64,000 bases of DNA from Nautilia profundicola AmH (GTDB lineage: Bacteria > Campylobacterota > Campylobacteria > Campylobacterales > Nautiliaceae), in the NCBI RefSeq assembly GCF_000021725.1, contig NC_012115.1, forward strand, positions 62,001-126,000, read 5' to 3'. The position numbers and the translations under genes are program-made. Below are positions 8,758 to 17,224 of the stretch, piece after piece (positions within the stretch are counted from its first letter, which is position 1; each line of letters starts with the position of its first letter). Under the pieces are notes generated by a model. The model did no database searches, was not told where the DNA came from, and saw only the letters and a list, made by a program, of their open reading frames with translations.

Positions 8758-9794
8758 TAAACAGCTTTATTTCTTCCGGTTTTTTTCGCTACATAAAGTG
8801 CTTTATCAGCGTTAATTAAAGCTTGTTGAATATTGTCTTCATTGTAAGACTGAATAATATATATACCTAAACTCACCGTTATTTGTATCATTGTATTTTC
8901 GTTAATTGAAATATGCATGTTTCTTATGGCGTTTAAAATTTTATCAACAATAGCATCTACGTCTTTTTCCGAAGTATCATACAAAAGAAGTACAAATTCT
9001 TCGCCTCCAATTCTTGCAAACAAATCATTTTGTCTAATAATTTTTTGAATTTCTGAAACAAAACTTTTTAACACGATATCTCCGGCTTTGTGTCCATATG
9101 TATCGTTTATTTTTTTAAAATGATCGATATCCATCATGATAAGAGTTAGTGTTTTTTCTTCTCTTTTTGCTTGCATTAAGAGTTTTTGGGCAATTTTAAA
9201 AAAAGCCCTCCTGTTAAAAATTTGAGTTAGCTCATCTATTAAAGCAAGTTTTTCTAATTTTTTACTTTGCTCAAGTGTTTCTTTTGCGTATTTGTCTAAT
9301 TGTAGGGAAATTAAAAAACCTAATATTGAAAATGCTACGAGACTCATTATAAGGGTCATGAAGGAAAATGCATCGATATTATATAGATTGAACAGTTTTA
9401 TAAAAAAAAGAGCAAATAAACTATAAACTGAGATGATTATGGCTATTTTTTTATTTGTTGTAATATATGCTGTTAAAATGGTAAAATCAACCCATACAGG
9501 TAGAAAAACATTATATTTTGCAATAACAGTTTGAAGTGTTATAAAAGTAATAATTACAAAATATGTTACTAACTGTATTGTATAAAGTTTATTTTTGCAT
9601 TTTAATAAGCAAACATACATTGCTATTAAAAAGAAAAGCAGACTTGTTGTGTTTAATGTTGCCAATGACGGTCTTGGTATTATGTCTAACAGTCTTAAAA
9701 CAAAAAATACAAATGTAATAATTATTGCAAGAAACAAACTTATTCTTGTAACATTATATTTAAAACTATCTAATCCTAATATATTTTTATCCAT
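8751..9794 (-). CDS. Membrane diguanylate cyclase (GGDEF)
   Basis: 347 residues. About six transmembrane helices fill residues 15-170, without a recognisable named sensor domain. A short helix (about 172-188) leads into a complete GGDEF domain: DELTQIFNRRAFF, DIDHFKKINDTYGHKAGD, and the active site RIGGEEF at about residues 261-267. It should make cyclic di-GMP at the inner membrane. No RxxD inhibitory site is evident at the usual position ahead of GGEEF. The gene is convergent with, and overlaps, the hydrolase gene by 7 bp. An AAAAGGAG ribosome site precedes the ATG. Confidence 0.9.
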   Translation of the reverse strand: MDKNILGLDSFKYNVTRISLFLAIIITFVFFVLRLLDIIPRPSLATLNTTSLLFFLIAMYVCLLKCKNKLYTIQLVTYFVIITFITLQTVIAKYNVFLPVWVDFTILTAYITTNKKIAIIISVYSLFALFFIKLFNLYNIDAFSFMTLIMSLVAFSILGFLISLQLDKYAKETLEQSKKLEKLALIDELTQIFNRRAFFKIAQKLLMQAKREEKTLTLIMMDIDHFKKINDTYGHKAGDIVLKSFVSEIQKIIRQNDLFARIGGEEFVLLLYDTSEKDVDAIVDKILNAIRNMHISINENTMIQITVSLGIYIIQSYNEDNIQQALINADKALYVAKKTGRNKAVYY

Positions 9795-9827
9795 AAATAT
9801 ATTATATCAAAAAAGGAGTAATTTATT

Positions 9828-9840
9828 AGTGACAGACACC
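9828..9840 (+). repeat. AGTGACAGACACC dispersed motif, copy 2
   Basis: An exact 13-base match to the inverse of 23031-23043 and a 12-base match to 7909-7920. It lies between the diguanylate cyclase gene and the 3' end of the tRNA operon. Confidence 0.65.
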
Positions 9841-9857
9841 TTGTGTAGAGTTAAAAA

Positions 9858-9947
9858 TGGCGGAGAGGGCGGGATTCGAACCCGCGGAGGCCTTGCGACC
9901 TCAACGGCTTTCAAGGCCGCCGGTTTCAACCACTCACCCACCTCTCC
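9858..9947 (-). tRNA. tRNA-Ser (UGA)
   Basis: A 90-base gene including an encoded CCA end. The acceptor stem GGAGAGG pairs with CCTCTCC, the T-arm contains GGTTCGAATCC, and a long variable arm typical of serine tRNA is present. The anticodon TGA reads from 9913 to 9911. It is the last gene of a four-tRNA cluster. Confidence 0.97.
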
Positions 9948-9981
9948 ATTTATTGTTTATAAACAATAATTTATCTGGGAA

Positions 9982-10068
9982 TGGTGCCCGGGGCCGGACT
10001 CGAACCGGCACGGGATTGCTCCCGAGGGATTTTAAGTCCCTTGCGTCTACCAATTCCGCCACCCGGGC
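9982..10068 (-). tRNA. tRNA-Leu (UAA)
   Basis: 87 bases including an encoded CCA. The acceptor stem is GCCCGGG, the T-loop is GGTTCGAGTCC, and the long class II variable arm fits leucine. The anticodon loop CTTAAAA has anticodon TAA at 10034-10032. Confidence 0.97.
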
Positions 10069-10114
10069 TTTGTGAAGTGAAAGTTTATCAAAAAACTCTT
10101 AAAGTTCCCTTAAA

Positions 10115-10189
10115 TGGAGGCGCCACCCGGATTCGAACCGGGGATCAGGGCTTTGCAGGCCCCTGCCTTAGCCACTTGGCTATGGCGCC
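10115..10189 (-). tRNA. tRNA-Cys (GCA)
   Basis: 75 bases including an encoded CCA. The acceptor stem is GGCGCCA with discriminator U, as expected for cysteine tRNA. The anticodon GCA is at 10156-10154, and the T-arm carries GGTTCGAATCC. Confidence 0.97.
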
Positions 10190-10215
10190 GTGTAAACTTA
10201 AAGCTTTAAGTTTAA

Positions 10216-10292
10216 TGGAGCGGGCTACGGGATTCGAACCCGCGACCTCCACCTTGGCAAGGTGGCGCTCTAGCCAGCTGAGCTAAGCCCGC
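10216..10292 (-). tRNA. tRNA-Gly (GCC)
   Basis: 77 bases including an encoded CCA. The acceptor stem is GCGGGCT, the D-arm has TAGCTCAGCTGG, and the anticodon GCC is at 10258-10256. It is the first gene of the cluster, about 8 bases after the predicted transcription start. Confidence 0.97.
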
Positions 10293-10306
10293 ATTTAAGG
10301 ACTAAA

Positions 10307-10335
10307 ATTATATAAAAAAACTTAATAAAATGCAA
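10307..10335 (-). promoter_or_regulatory. Promoter of the tRNA operon
   Basis: On the minus strand, TTGCAT and TATAAT are separated by exactly 17 bases. The hexamers lie at 10335-10330 and 10312-10307. Transcription would begin near 10300, just ahead of tRNA-Gly, and read Gly-Cys-Leu-Ser. Confidence 0.75.
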
Positions 10336-10415
10336 TAGCACTGAAGTGTTAAAATGATAAAAATATTAAAAAGATAAGGAAAAAAAGAGGGAATATAAAA
10401 GTTTATGTTTCTAAA

Positions 10416-11993
10416 TTATACTTTTGGCCCCGCTTTTTCGTACTCTACGCCCTCAGGTACGTCTTCGTATCTTTTGAAGTTTTCAACAAACATACTTGCA
10501 AGTTTTTTTAGTTGCTCATCGTATGCGTTTTTGTCTTCCCAAGTGTTTCTTGGATTTAATACCTCAGTATTTACTCCAGGAAGCTCTTTTGGTATTTGAA
10601 GTTCAAATACAGGAAGAGTTTCAAATTCAGCATTATTGATACTTCCGTCAAGAATAGCGTTAATACATGCTCTTGTATCTTTAATACTCATTCTGTGACC
10701 TACACCGTAAGGACCACCTGTCCATCCTGTATTTACAAGATAAACGTTTACTTCGTGTTTATCGATTTTTTCACCAAGGAGTTTTGCGTATGCAGTAGGA
10801 TGTAATGGTAAGAAAGGTTCACCGAAACATGCACTAAATGTTGCAACTGGTTCTGTGATTCCTCTTTCAGTCCCAGCAACTTTAGCAGTATAACCGCTTA
10901 AGAAATAATACATTGCCTGCTCTTTAGTTAGTTTAGAAACAGGAGGTAGAACACCAAACGCATCAGCACTTAAGAATATAATATTTTTAGGGTGTCCTCC
11001 CTGAAGTGTGCATTCATGGTTTTCAATATGTTCAATAGGATATGAAACTCTTGTGTTCTCAGTTTTGCTTCCGTCAGTATAATCAACTTCACCGTTTTCT
11101 TTAAGTACTACATTTTCAAGAAGTGCTCCTCTTTTGATTGCTCCGTAAATTTCTGGCTCACTCTCTTTATCAAGATTGATAACTTTTGCGTAACATCCAC
11201 CTTCGAAGTTAAATACACCGTTATCATCCCATCCATGTTCGTCATCACCTATAAGTTTTCTTTTTGGATCAGTAGATAGAGTTGTTTTACCAGTTCCAGA
11301 AAGACCGAAAAATAAAGCAACATCTCCTTCTTCACCAACATTTGCCGAACAATGCATAGAAAGTTTACCCTCAAGCGGCAACCAGTAATTCATCATGGTA
11401 AATATACCTTTTTTCATTTCGCCGCCGTACATTGTTCCGCTCATGACAGCAAGGTTTTCTTCTATGTTAAATGCTACGAAAATATCACTATTTAATCCTT
11501 CTTCTTTCCACTCAGGATATCTGGCTTTTCCGGCAACCAAAAAAGTAAAATCAGGTTTGAAGTTTGCTTTTTCTTCTTCTGTTGGCAATATAAACATATT
11601 CATTACAAAATGTGCTTGCCATGCGATAGGAGTTACGAATCTTATACCTCTTCTACTTTCTTTACTTGCACCTACAAAAACATCAACAACATATAATTCG
11701 TCTTTTTTTGAAAGTTCTTCTTTTGTGAAAGCTTCTAATTTTTTAAAAGTTTCAAGTGAGATCGGTTGATTTATATCACCCCATGCAATATATTGATCAC
11801 TCGGAGATTGTTTTACAAAATATTTATCTTTTGGGCTTCTACCCGTAAACTCACCGGTATCAACAGCAGTTGCGCCACTTGCGGTTAACTCAACTTCACC
11901 TTTTTTTAGTGTGTCTTCAATAATTTTATCATAACTTGGATTGTGTATTATTTTGTTCGCTTTAATACCAATCTTGTCTAATTCTTTTATCAT
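10416..11993 (-). CDS. pckA: Phosphoenolpyruvate carboxykinase (ATP)
   Basis: 525 residues, normal for the ATP-dependent enzyme. It interconverts oxaloacetate plus ATP with phosphoenolpyruvate, CO2 and ADP; in an autotroph it would feed gluconeogenesis from reductive-TCA-cycle products. The kinase P-loop [11 protein letters not shown] is at about residues 230-240, preceded by the CSANVG segment and followed by [21 protein letters not shown], which holds the metal-binding and kinase-2 residues. [10 protein letters not shown] near the N-terminus binds oxaloacetate. The ribosome site is AGGAGA; a minus-strand -10 TATAAT lies at 12035-12030. It is transcribed toward the tRNA operon. Confidence 0.97.
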   Translation of the reverse strand: MIKELDKIGIKANKIIHNPSYDKIIEDTLKKGEVELTASGATAVDTGEFTGRSPKDKYFVKQSPSDQYIAWGDINQPISLETFKKLEAFTKEELSKKDELYVVDVFVGASKESRRGIRFVTPIAWQAHFVMNMFILPTEEEKANFKPDFTFLVAGKARYPEWKEEGLNSDIFVAFNIEENLAVMSGTMYGGEMKKGIFTMMNYWLPLEGKLSMHCSANVGEEGDVALFFGLSGTGKTTLSTDPKRKLIGDDEHGWDDNGVFNFEGGCYAKVINLDKESEPEIYGAIKRGALLENVVLKENGEVDYTDGSKTENTRVSYPIEHIENHECTLQGGHPKNIIFLSADAFGVLPPVSKLTKEQAMYYFLSGYTAKVAGTERGITEPVATFSACFGEPFLPLHPTAYAKLLGEKIDKHEVNVYLVNTGWTGGPYGVGHRMSIKDTRACINAILDGSINNAEFETLPVFELQIPKELPGVNTEVLNPRNTWEDKNAYDEQLKKLASMFVENFKRYEDVPEGVEYEKAGPKV

Positions 11994-12121
11994 AAAGTTC
12001 TCCTAATAAATGTGGTTGTATGGAGTAAAATTATAGCAAAAAAATAGCAACTCAAATAGTTGAAAATGAAATTTAATTTTTGAAGAATTAGTAAGAGAAT
12101 ATAATAAAAGAAGGGGAGAGA

Positions 12122-12334
12122 TTAAAGATCTTCTTCAACCCCGCTTTTTTTAAGAGTAAATTCTACGAATTTGTAAGCCACAATAATTAAAATAGGCCAC
12201 ATAAAGAATAAAATTAGTCCCCATGTTGAATTGATATGTTGAGCCTCAGGTGTAATTCCGTTTGGCAATAATTTCTCAGAAGCGAAAAGGAAGCTTCCAA
12301 GAAATAGTGTGATTAATGCTAAAAACTTTCTCAT
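12122..12334 (-). CDS. Small membrane protein of the cytochrome bd operon
   Basis: 70 residues: a signal-like hydrophobic N-terminus (MRKFLALITLFLGSFLFAS), a short polar stretch, then one clear transmembrane helix (about 37-57) and a charged tail ending KKSGVEEDL. It starts 10 bp after cydB, so it is very likely part of the same transcript. Small single-helix subunits (CydX, CydS, CydH) are known partners of cytochrome bd oxidases, but I cannot align this protein to any of them; the extra signal-like segment and larger size differ from CydX. A structural or assembly role in the oxidase is inference from position. Confidence 0.72.
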   Translation of the reverse strand: MRKFLALITLFLGSFLFASEKLLPNGITPEAQHINSTWGLILFFMWPILIIVAYKFVEFTLKKSGVEEDL

Positions 12335-12343
12335 TTTCGCTCC

Positions 12344-13540
12344 TTAATATGCATGGTCATCTGTTAAGATTTCTTCTTTTGTAATAGGACCTTGTTTTTT
12401 CATTTGATACCAAACGTAAATAATATATCCTAAAACAAAAGGAACAGCAACACTAACCCATGCCATAACCATTAGTGTGTATTTAGAACCTGATGCATTT
12501 TGGATTGTTAAGCTACTTTGTAAATCAGCATAACTTGGATAAAACGCAGTTCCATTTAAACCAGCTAATGTAAATACGATAATTCCGATTAATACAGTAC
12601 CAAGACCTGCAGCCCAGATACCTTTTCTTGAACTACCGAATCCGCTTTGGAATACACCAAGAACGAATAATACAACACCTACTAAGAATACGATTAACTG
12701 AATAGCACCGAATGCTAATAAGTTTTGTAAATATTTACCTGCCACTAATGAAACAGTACCTTTAGGATCGTGAATGTCGTACGCGTAACCTTTTAATGTA
12801 ATTAGTCCGTAAAGAACGATTACTAAAGCTACAAGTAAAACTACGAAACATCTTTTAACTACAGCTCTAAGTCTTGCAACTACGTCTGCGAAATCTTTTT
12901 CATCAAGGTCGTTAATTAACCATAATGCCCCAAGAATTCTTGCTACTGCGAATACTAAAACACCCATTGCAAGGTTAAACCATGCTCCGTGTTTAAAATC
13001 GATTGCAGCTTCAAGACCTCTTAAGTTGAATCCGTCTTTAGCTGTACCCCACTCAAGGATTCTTGTAGCAGGATCATAAGTAAAGTTTGAACCTGTAAAG
13101 AATGTTCCAACTGCAGCACCGATTAATACAATACCAACAACACCGTTGAAATATAAGAAGAATTTGTATGCACCTTTACCGATAAGGTTACCTGTTCTGT
13201 TCATATATTCATATGATACTGCCTGAAGTACGAATGCGAAAAGAATTAGCATCCATACCCAGTAAGCTCCACCGAAAGATACTGAGTAAAATAGTGGGAA
13301 TGCTGCGTATAACGCACCACCGAACATAACAAGAGTTGTAAATGTGAGTTCCCATTTTCTACCAAGAGAGTTAAGAATACCTCTCTCTTCAATTTCATCT
13401 TTTGCTACGTGAAATAATGTTTGTCCACCTTGAACAAATGTCATAAATAAGAATAGTCCTCCAAGAACCGCAACAATTATCCACCAATAAAACTGTAGAT
13501 AAAAATGAGTTGCGTCCACTGTAATTGGTGCCCAAGTCAT
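12344..13540 (-). CDS. cydB: Cytochrome bd ubiquinol/menaquinol oxidase subunit II
   Basis: 398 residues with about nine transmembrane helices. The N-terminal region (FYWWIIVAVLGGLFLFMTFVQGGQTL) matches the CydB pattern W-x-x-x-x-x-L-x-x-x-F-x-x-x-x-G-x-x-x-L. CydB stabilises the haem-bearing CydA subunit in the inner membrane and may provide a proton path. The start codon shares its A with the cydA stop codon (TAATG), implying translational coupling. In this lineage the electron donor is expected to be menaquinol. Confidence 0.95.
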   Translation of the reverse strand: MTWAPITVDATHFYLQFYWWIIVAVLGGLFLFMTFVQGGQTLFHVAKDEIEERGILNSLGRKWELTFTTLVMFGGALYAAFPLFYSVSFGGAYWVWMLILFAFVLQAVSYEYMNRTGNLIGKGAYKFFLYFNGVVGIVLIGAAVGTFFTGSNFTYDPATRILEWGTAKDGFNLRGLEAAIDFKHGAWFNLAMGVLVFAVARILGALWLINDLDEKDFADVVARLRAVVKRCFVVLLVALVIVLYGLITLKGYAYDIHDPKGTVSLVAGKYLQNLLAFGAIQLIVFLVGVVLFVLGVFQSGFGSSRKGIWAAGLGTVLIGIIVFTLAGLNGTAFYPSYADLQSSLTIQNASGSKYTLMVMAWVSVAVPFVLGYIIYVWYQMKKQGPITKEEILTDDHAY

Positions 13541-15114
13541 TAGTGCGCTCCTTTTGGTCCGTGTTTAACGACCGTAAATAGGATTTTAAGCTCTGCAATA
13601 CCAAGGATTACGAAAGCTGTTAAGAATAGGAAGAATGTCGCTTGAACATTTTGTAATGCAATTGGTGTTACTGATTCGCTTGTTGGTAACACACCAAATA
13701 CAGTCCATGGTTGTCTTCCGATTTCTGCAGTCATCCATCCGAAACTTGTACCGATCCATGGTAATGGAACAGATAGCACTGCAAGTTTTTGAACAAGTGT
13801 ATTGTTTTCGAATGTACCTTTTAAGATAGATACATAAGCAAGTAAGAATAGTAAGATGAACCAGAATCCTAACGCAACCATAATATGGAATGAATAGAAT
13901 ACCGGCGCTACTGGCGGATATAATTTAGTAGGGTCTGTTAAATATCCGTAACCCATTAAGTCTGCTCTTGTTACTTTTACACCGTTAACATCAGCAACAA
14001 CTTTATAGAATTCAGCTTTTGCCGCTTCCATTCCAGCTTTGTCGCCGTTAGCTTTAGCAGTGTGATATGCTTTAAGTGCTTCAATAGCTTTAGCACCTTC
14101 CGCATGAAGTTTTTCAAATGGCCAAATACCATATTTTTCATTTCCGTTTACTAAGTCTTTTAGACCAGGAACGAATGCATTAATGTCTCTTTTTCCAAGA
14201 AGTGATAACATACCAGGAAGTTCGATTTTGAATGCGAACGCTTCGTCATTGCTGTTTGTGTTTCTTGGATCAACAGTTTTAGGAATACCGATAGCTACTA
14301 TTGGTGCACCTTTTTCACCAACAATTAAACCTTCTGCCGCTGCAATTTTAGTAGGCTGAGTATTTGCAACTTCATATGCGTGCTCGTCACCGATTACTGC
14401 AGTAAAGATTGAAGCCACTAAACCGAAAGCCGCTGCAACAGTAGCAGATTTTTTCGCGAAATCTTTATGTTTTCCTCTAAGTAAATAAAGAGATGAAATA
14501 CCAAGTACGAATACTGCCGCAAGTGTGTATGCACTACTTACAACGTGTAAGAATTTAACCTGTGCAACAGGCTGAGTAATCATTGCAAAGAAGTCTGTCA
14601 TTTCAAGTCTTGCATTGTCAATGTTGTATTTATAAAATTCGCTTGTAGGATGTTGCATAAATCCGTTTGCGATAAGAATCCATAATGCTGAAAGGTTTGA
14701 ACCGATCGCAAGTAACCAAGATGATGTTAAGTGAACACCTTTACTTACCCTTTTCCATCCGAAGAATGCGATTGCCGCAAATGTTGCTTCAAGGAAGAAT
14801 GCAACAATACCTTCAACTGCTAATGGTGCTCCGAATAAGTCACCAACAACCCATGAGTATGTAGACCAGTTAGTCCCGAACTCAAATTCGTGAATAATAC
14901 CTGTAGATAAACCGATTGCGAAGTTAATACCGAAGATTAACTGCCAAAATTGTGTTATTTCTTTCCATTCAGCTTTTCCAGTTTTTACGTAAATTGTTTC
15001 GAAAAACGCTACAATAAACGACATACCGAGTGTAAACGGTACGAAGAAAAAGTGGAAAAGTGCCGTCATAGCAAACTGGGCTCTCGCCCATTCAAGCATG
15101 CTGTAATCTACCAT
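13540..15114 (-). CDS. cydA: Cytochrome bd oxidase subunit I
   Basis: 524 residues. CydA carries all the haems of the bd-type oxidase and reduces oxygen to water with very high affinity. Family marks are LEWARAQFAMTALFHFFFVPFTLG near the N-terminus (haem-ligand histidine in FHF), KFLHVVSSAY (second haem histidine) and the GRQPWTVFGVLPTSESVTP block near residues 445-465. The region between about 240 and 375 forms a periplasmic Q-loop rich in Ala and Lys. The gene starts 1 bp after the DUF4492 gene and overlaps cydB. It probably scavenges traces of oxygen in a microaerophile or anaerobe. Confidence 0.97.
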   Translation of the reverse strand: MVDYSMLEWARAQFAMTALFHFFFVPFTLGMSFIVAFFETIYVKTGKAEWKEITQFWQLIFGINFAIGLSTGIIHEFEFGTNWSTYSWVVGDLFGAPLAVEGIVAFFLEATFAAIAFFGWKRVSKGVHLTSSWLLAIGSNLSALWILIANGFMQHPTSEFYKYNIDNARLEMTDFFAMITQPVAQVKFLHVVSSAYTLAAVFVLGISSLYLLRGKHKDFAKKSATVAAAFGLVASIFTAVIGDEHAYEVANTQPTKIAAAEGLIVGEKGAPIVAIGIPKTVDPRNTNSNDEAFAFKIELPGMLSLLGKRDINAFVPGLKDLVNGNEKYGIWPFEKLHAEGAKAIEALKAYHTAKANGDKAGMEAAKAEFYKVVADVNGVKVTRADLMGYGYLTDPTKLYPPVAPVFYSFHIMVALGFWFILLFLLAYVSILKGTFENNTLVQKLAVLSVPLPWIGTSFGWMTAEIGRQPWTVFGVLPTSESVTPIALQNVQATFFLFLTAFVILGIAELKILFTVVKHGPKGAH

Positions 15115-15115
15115 G

Positions 15116-15346
15116 CTATTCCTCCTTTTTTTGTTTGTCGGATGTGATTTTTGTTAGTTGATTAATGTAAAGCGCTTTTTGTGCTTCTTCCCCTTTGACT
15201 TTAGAACTAACAGTCGGGAAGAAAAACACTTTAAGCACAACAAAAATCACAACCAACTTAATGATGATGATCAGCCAAAGTTTTTGACCGACGCTTGACA
15301 TGTTTTTAAAACCGTCAATGTAAAAAAACAGAATGCGTTTAATCAT
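15116..15346 (-). CDS. DUF4492 protein of the cytochrome bd operon
   Basis: 76 residues matching the DUF4492 pattern: ILFFYIDGFKNMSSVGQKLWLIIIIKLVVIFVVLKVFFFP, with one transmembrane helix (about 24-44), then a Lys-rich helical tail. This family is found beside cydAB in Campylobacterota and Bacteroidota, and its role is unknown. I chose the ATG at 15346 because GGAGGG stands just upstream; an in-frame ATG 12 codons earlier would overlap the promoter region. It is the first gene of the operon, lies 2 bp ahead of cydA, and follows a near-consensus promoter. An oxidase assembly or accessory role is inference. Confidence 0.85.
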   Translation of the reverse strand: MIKRILFFYIDGFKNMSSVGQKLWLIIIIKLVVIFVVLKVFFFPTVSSKVKGEEAQKALYINQLTKITSDKQKKEE

Positions 15347-15370
15347 AAGCCCTCCTTCGAGGCTACGGAA

Positions 15371-15399
15371 ATTATATATCAAAAAAAATAGGGTGTCAA
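15371..15399 (-). promoter_or_regulatory. Consensus promoter of the cytochrome bd operon
   Basis: On the minus strand TTGACA (15399-15394) and TATAAT (15376-15371) are both perfect and separated by 17 bases. The start would be near 15364, about 18 bases before the DUF4492 ATG. A perfect ATGAA-CA-TTCAT inverted repeat at 15445-15456 lies farther upstream. Confidence 0.85.
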
Positions 15400-15483
15400 T
15401 AAATTTTAATGTAGATTTAATAGAAAAATAGTCTTTTTATACATATGAACATTCATTTGCTTTAATCAATGTAAAATTTTTGT

Positions 15484-15504
15484 AAAAAAGCCCTAAAAAA
15501 GGGC
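15484..15504 (-). terminator. Terminator after the superoxide reductase-like gene
   Basis: On the minus strand GCCC and GGGC pair around a 7-base T-rich loop, followed by six T. It begins about 22 bases after the stop codon and separates this gene from the cytochrome bd operon. Confidence 0.75.
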
Positions 15505-15525
15505 AATTTAAGAGAAAGATATCTT

Positions 15526-15912
15526 TTATTCTGATACAGAAACTTCTTTAACTTCACTTTCCCATAAGCCATGTTTTGTACAGTAAGCCATTGCAGTAAG
15601 TTTAAGTTTGTTTGAAGTAGGAACGATGTAGAAATCAACTTCAACATGATCTTTTTGGTTACCAAGTGTACCAGGTGTAAATGTAGCCTGTCCAAGTAGA
15701 GTTTCTCCGTTCCATAATTGAACATATGCAATGTAGTGATCAAAATCATCAGGATGCGAATATTCGTTACCAACTTTTACTTTAACTTTGAATTTTTCAC
15801 CTTTTTTTGCAGTGTCTTCACAATGCACGAACGGTGAATGTCTGTCGATGTAATCTTTTTTTGCTTCTCTGTCGATTTGAGAGATGTCTTGATATCTGTT
15901 AATTTTTGGCAT
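15526..15912 (-). CDS. Class II superoxide reductase-like protein (SORL domain, neelaredoxin type)
   Basis: 128 residues, one SORL domain without the N-terminal desulforedoxin domain. The His4-Cys iron site is visible: H25, H53, H59, C111 and H114 ([25 protein letters not shown]). Known superoxide reductases reduce superoxide to hydrogen peroxide in the cytoplasm. The usual catalytic Glu-Lys before the first histidine (EKHxP) is Asp-Arg here (DRHSP), so activity or mechanism may differ. The strong AAAGGAGG ribosome site and a 17-spaced promoter suggest abundant expression. It lies just upstream of the cytochrome bd operon on the same strand but behind its own terminator. Confidence 0.85.
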   Translation of the reverse strand: MPKINRYQDISQIDREAKKDYIDRHSPFVHCEDTAKKGEKFKVKVKVGNEYSHPDDFDHYIAYVQLWNGETLLGQATFTPGTLGNQKDHVEVDFYIVPTSNKLKLTAMAYCTKHGLWESEVKEVSVSE

Positions 15913-15942
15913 TTTTGCCTCCTTTTGTTAAAATTTTTATGA

Positions 15943-15971
15943 ATTATAACAGAAAAAAAGAAAAAAGACAA
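15943..15971 (-). promoter_or_regulatory. Promoter of the superoxide reductase-like gene
   Basis: On the minus strand TTGTCT (15971-15966) and TATAAT (15948-15943) are 17 bases apart. The start would be near 15936, about 24 bases before the ATG. Confidence 0.7.
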
Positions 15972-16025
15972 ATTTTATCTTTTTACTTAAATACTCAATT
16001 GATAAAAAATATTAAAAAGGTAGTT

Positions 16026-16448
16026 ATGAAAAAAATAGAGATATATACCGACGGCAGTTCCTTGGGAAATCCTGGACCGGGAGGATGGTGTTCCGTTTTA
16101 AGATATAAAGGTCATGAAAAAACTATAAGTGGGGGAGAAGAACTGACAACAAATAACAGAATGGAATTAAAAGCCGTAATCGAAGCGTTAAAATTATTAA
16201 AAGAGCCTTGTGAAATTGATTTGTATGCCGATTCGACTTATGTGTTAAAAGGTATAAGCGAATGGTTGGAAAATTGGAAAAAAAAGAATTTTAAAAATGT
16301 TAAAAATGTTGATTTATGGCAGGAGTTTATTGAAATAAGCAAACCTCATATTATTAATGTGAATTGGGTTAAAGGGCATTCGGGACATAGGGAAAATGAA
16401 ATTTGTGATAAAATTGCAAAAGAAGAAGCAGCAAAAAGGAAAAAATAA
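16026..16448 (+). CDS. rnhA: Ribonuclease HI
   Basis: 140 residues. It cuts the RNA strand of RNA-DNA hybrids, removing primers and R-loops. The acidic metal-binding residues are visible in order: Asp in [14 protein letters not shown], Glu in NNRMELKAV, Asp in LYADSTYVL, and the late Asp in [12 protein letters not shown], with the GHSGH loop carrying the mobile histidine. I take the ATG at 16026, with AAAAGGT upstream; the frame is open 40 codons earlier but that stretch is not RNase H sequence and overlaps the opposing promoter. The stop overlaps the HDOD start (TAATG). Confidence 0.95.
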   Translation: MKKIEIYTDGSSLGNPGPGGWCSVLRYKGHEKTISGGEELTTNNRMELKAVIEALKLLKEPCEIDLYADSTYVLKGISEWLENWKKKNFKNVKNVDLWQEFIEISKPHIINVNWVKGHSGHRENEICDKIAKEEAAKRKK

Positions 16449-17224
16449 TGCTTATATCTCAAGAAGAGATTAAAAAATATTTGTCTCAAGTGCCTCCTGT
16501 ACCGGAGAGCGCTATGAACACTTTGAAATATTTAAAAGAAGGCGATTTAAAAAAAGCGGCACTTGAAGCAGAAAATGATCTGGTTTTAAAAAAACAGATC
16601 GAACATGTAGTTAATTCCGCTTATTTTTCTCTACCTAATAAAGTGGAAGACACGGTTCAGCTTTTTACCATGATAGGTCTTGAAATGGCTAAAAGCCTTG
16701 TTTATAGTTATATTGTATCTCTTCTTGAGCCTAAGGAATGGAGAATATTTCAAATTAACTTTAAGGATTTTCAAGCACAGTTTTTGTCAGATTATGAAGA
16801 ATATATGATATTGGAGTTCGGAAAAGAAACATATAAAAAGTATCCGGAAATAGGAGCAATTATTCCGGTGGCGGTTTGTGTTTGTGATATGCTTTTAGGC
16901 GATAAAAAAGATAAAGTTGAGTTAATCACTGAGTCTGCACCGTTAGAACTCGGTACATTGCTTAAAAGAATGACAGGAATGTCGTTATTTGAAATAGCTG
17001 CAAAAATTGCTGAAATTTGGGAACTTGAAAAAGAAAAATGTGATATTATAAGAAACAGTGAATGTGAAAAATGCGAAAATCCTATAAGTGCACTTACTCA
17101 TTTTCTGTTTTTTTATCTTGCAAGCAAACCGGCTTTTATGGATTTGAACTCATTAATTGAATTTAATCCTAAATGCATGGATTTAATACCTAAAACAACA
17201 CAAAGGATAATGAATGCAGATTAG
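16448..17224 (+). CDS. HDOD-domain signalling protein
   Basis: 258 residues. The first 110 residues fit the HDOD domain: [15 protein letters not shown], then a helix ending [38 protein letters not shown], close to the family block N-S-A-x-F followed by I-x-x-x-x-x-A-x-x-x-L-G. HDOD proteins are HD-like domains lacking the catalytic residues and usually act as scaffolds in signalling, motility or chemotaxis. No other recognisable domain is present; the C-terminal half has four cysteines ([15 protein letters not shown]). The gene sits between rnhA and rnc with overlaps at both ends (1 bp and 11 bp), so it is cotranscribed with them. Its role there is unknown. Confidence 0.8.
   Translation: MLISQEEIKKYLSQVPPVPESAMNTLKYLKEGDLKKAALEAENDLVLKKQIEHVVNSAYFSLPNKVEDTVQLFTMIGLEMAKSLVYSYIVSLLEPKEWRIFQINFKDFQAQFLSDYEEYMILEFGKETYKKYPEIGAIIPVAVCVCDMLLGDKKDKVELITESAPLELGTLLKRMTGMSLFEIAAKIAEIWELEKEKCDIIRNSECEKCENPISALTHFLFFYLASKPAFMDLNSLIEFNPKCMDLIPKTTQRIMNAD

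Noticed and set aside
9857-10286. Overlapping plus-strand open frames across the tRNA cluster
   Set aside because: They are translations of the reverse strand of four well-formed tRNA genes; the Arg/Gly/Thr-rich peptides are a familiar artefact and have no ribosome sites.
15456-15469. FNR-like site upstream of the cytochrome bd promoter (TTTGC-TTTA-ATCAA)
   Set aside because: One half-site is poor and its centre is about 98 bp upstream of the predicted start, too far for a standard activator position.
15462-15773. A 103-codon minus-strand frame within the superoxide reductase-like gene
   Set aside because: It is a shifted frame of the same strand as a gene with a complete iron-binding site, and would read through that gene's terminator.
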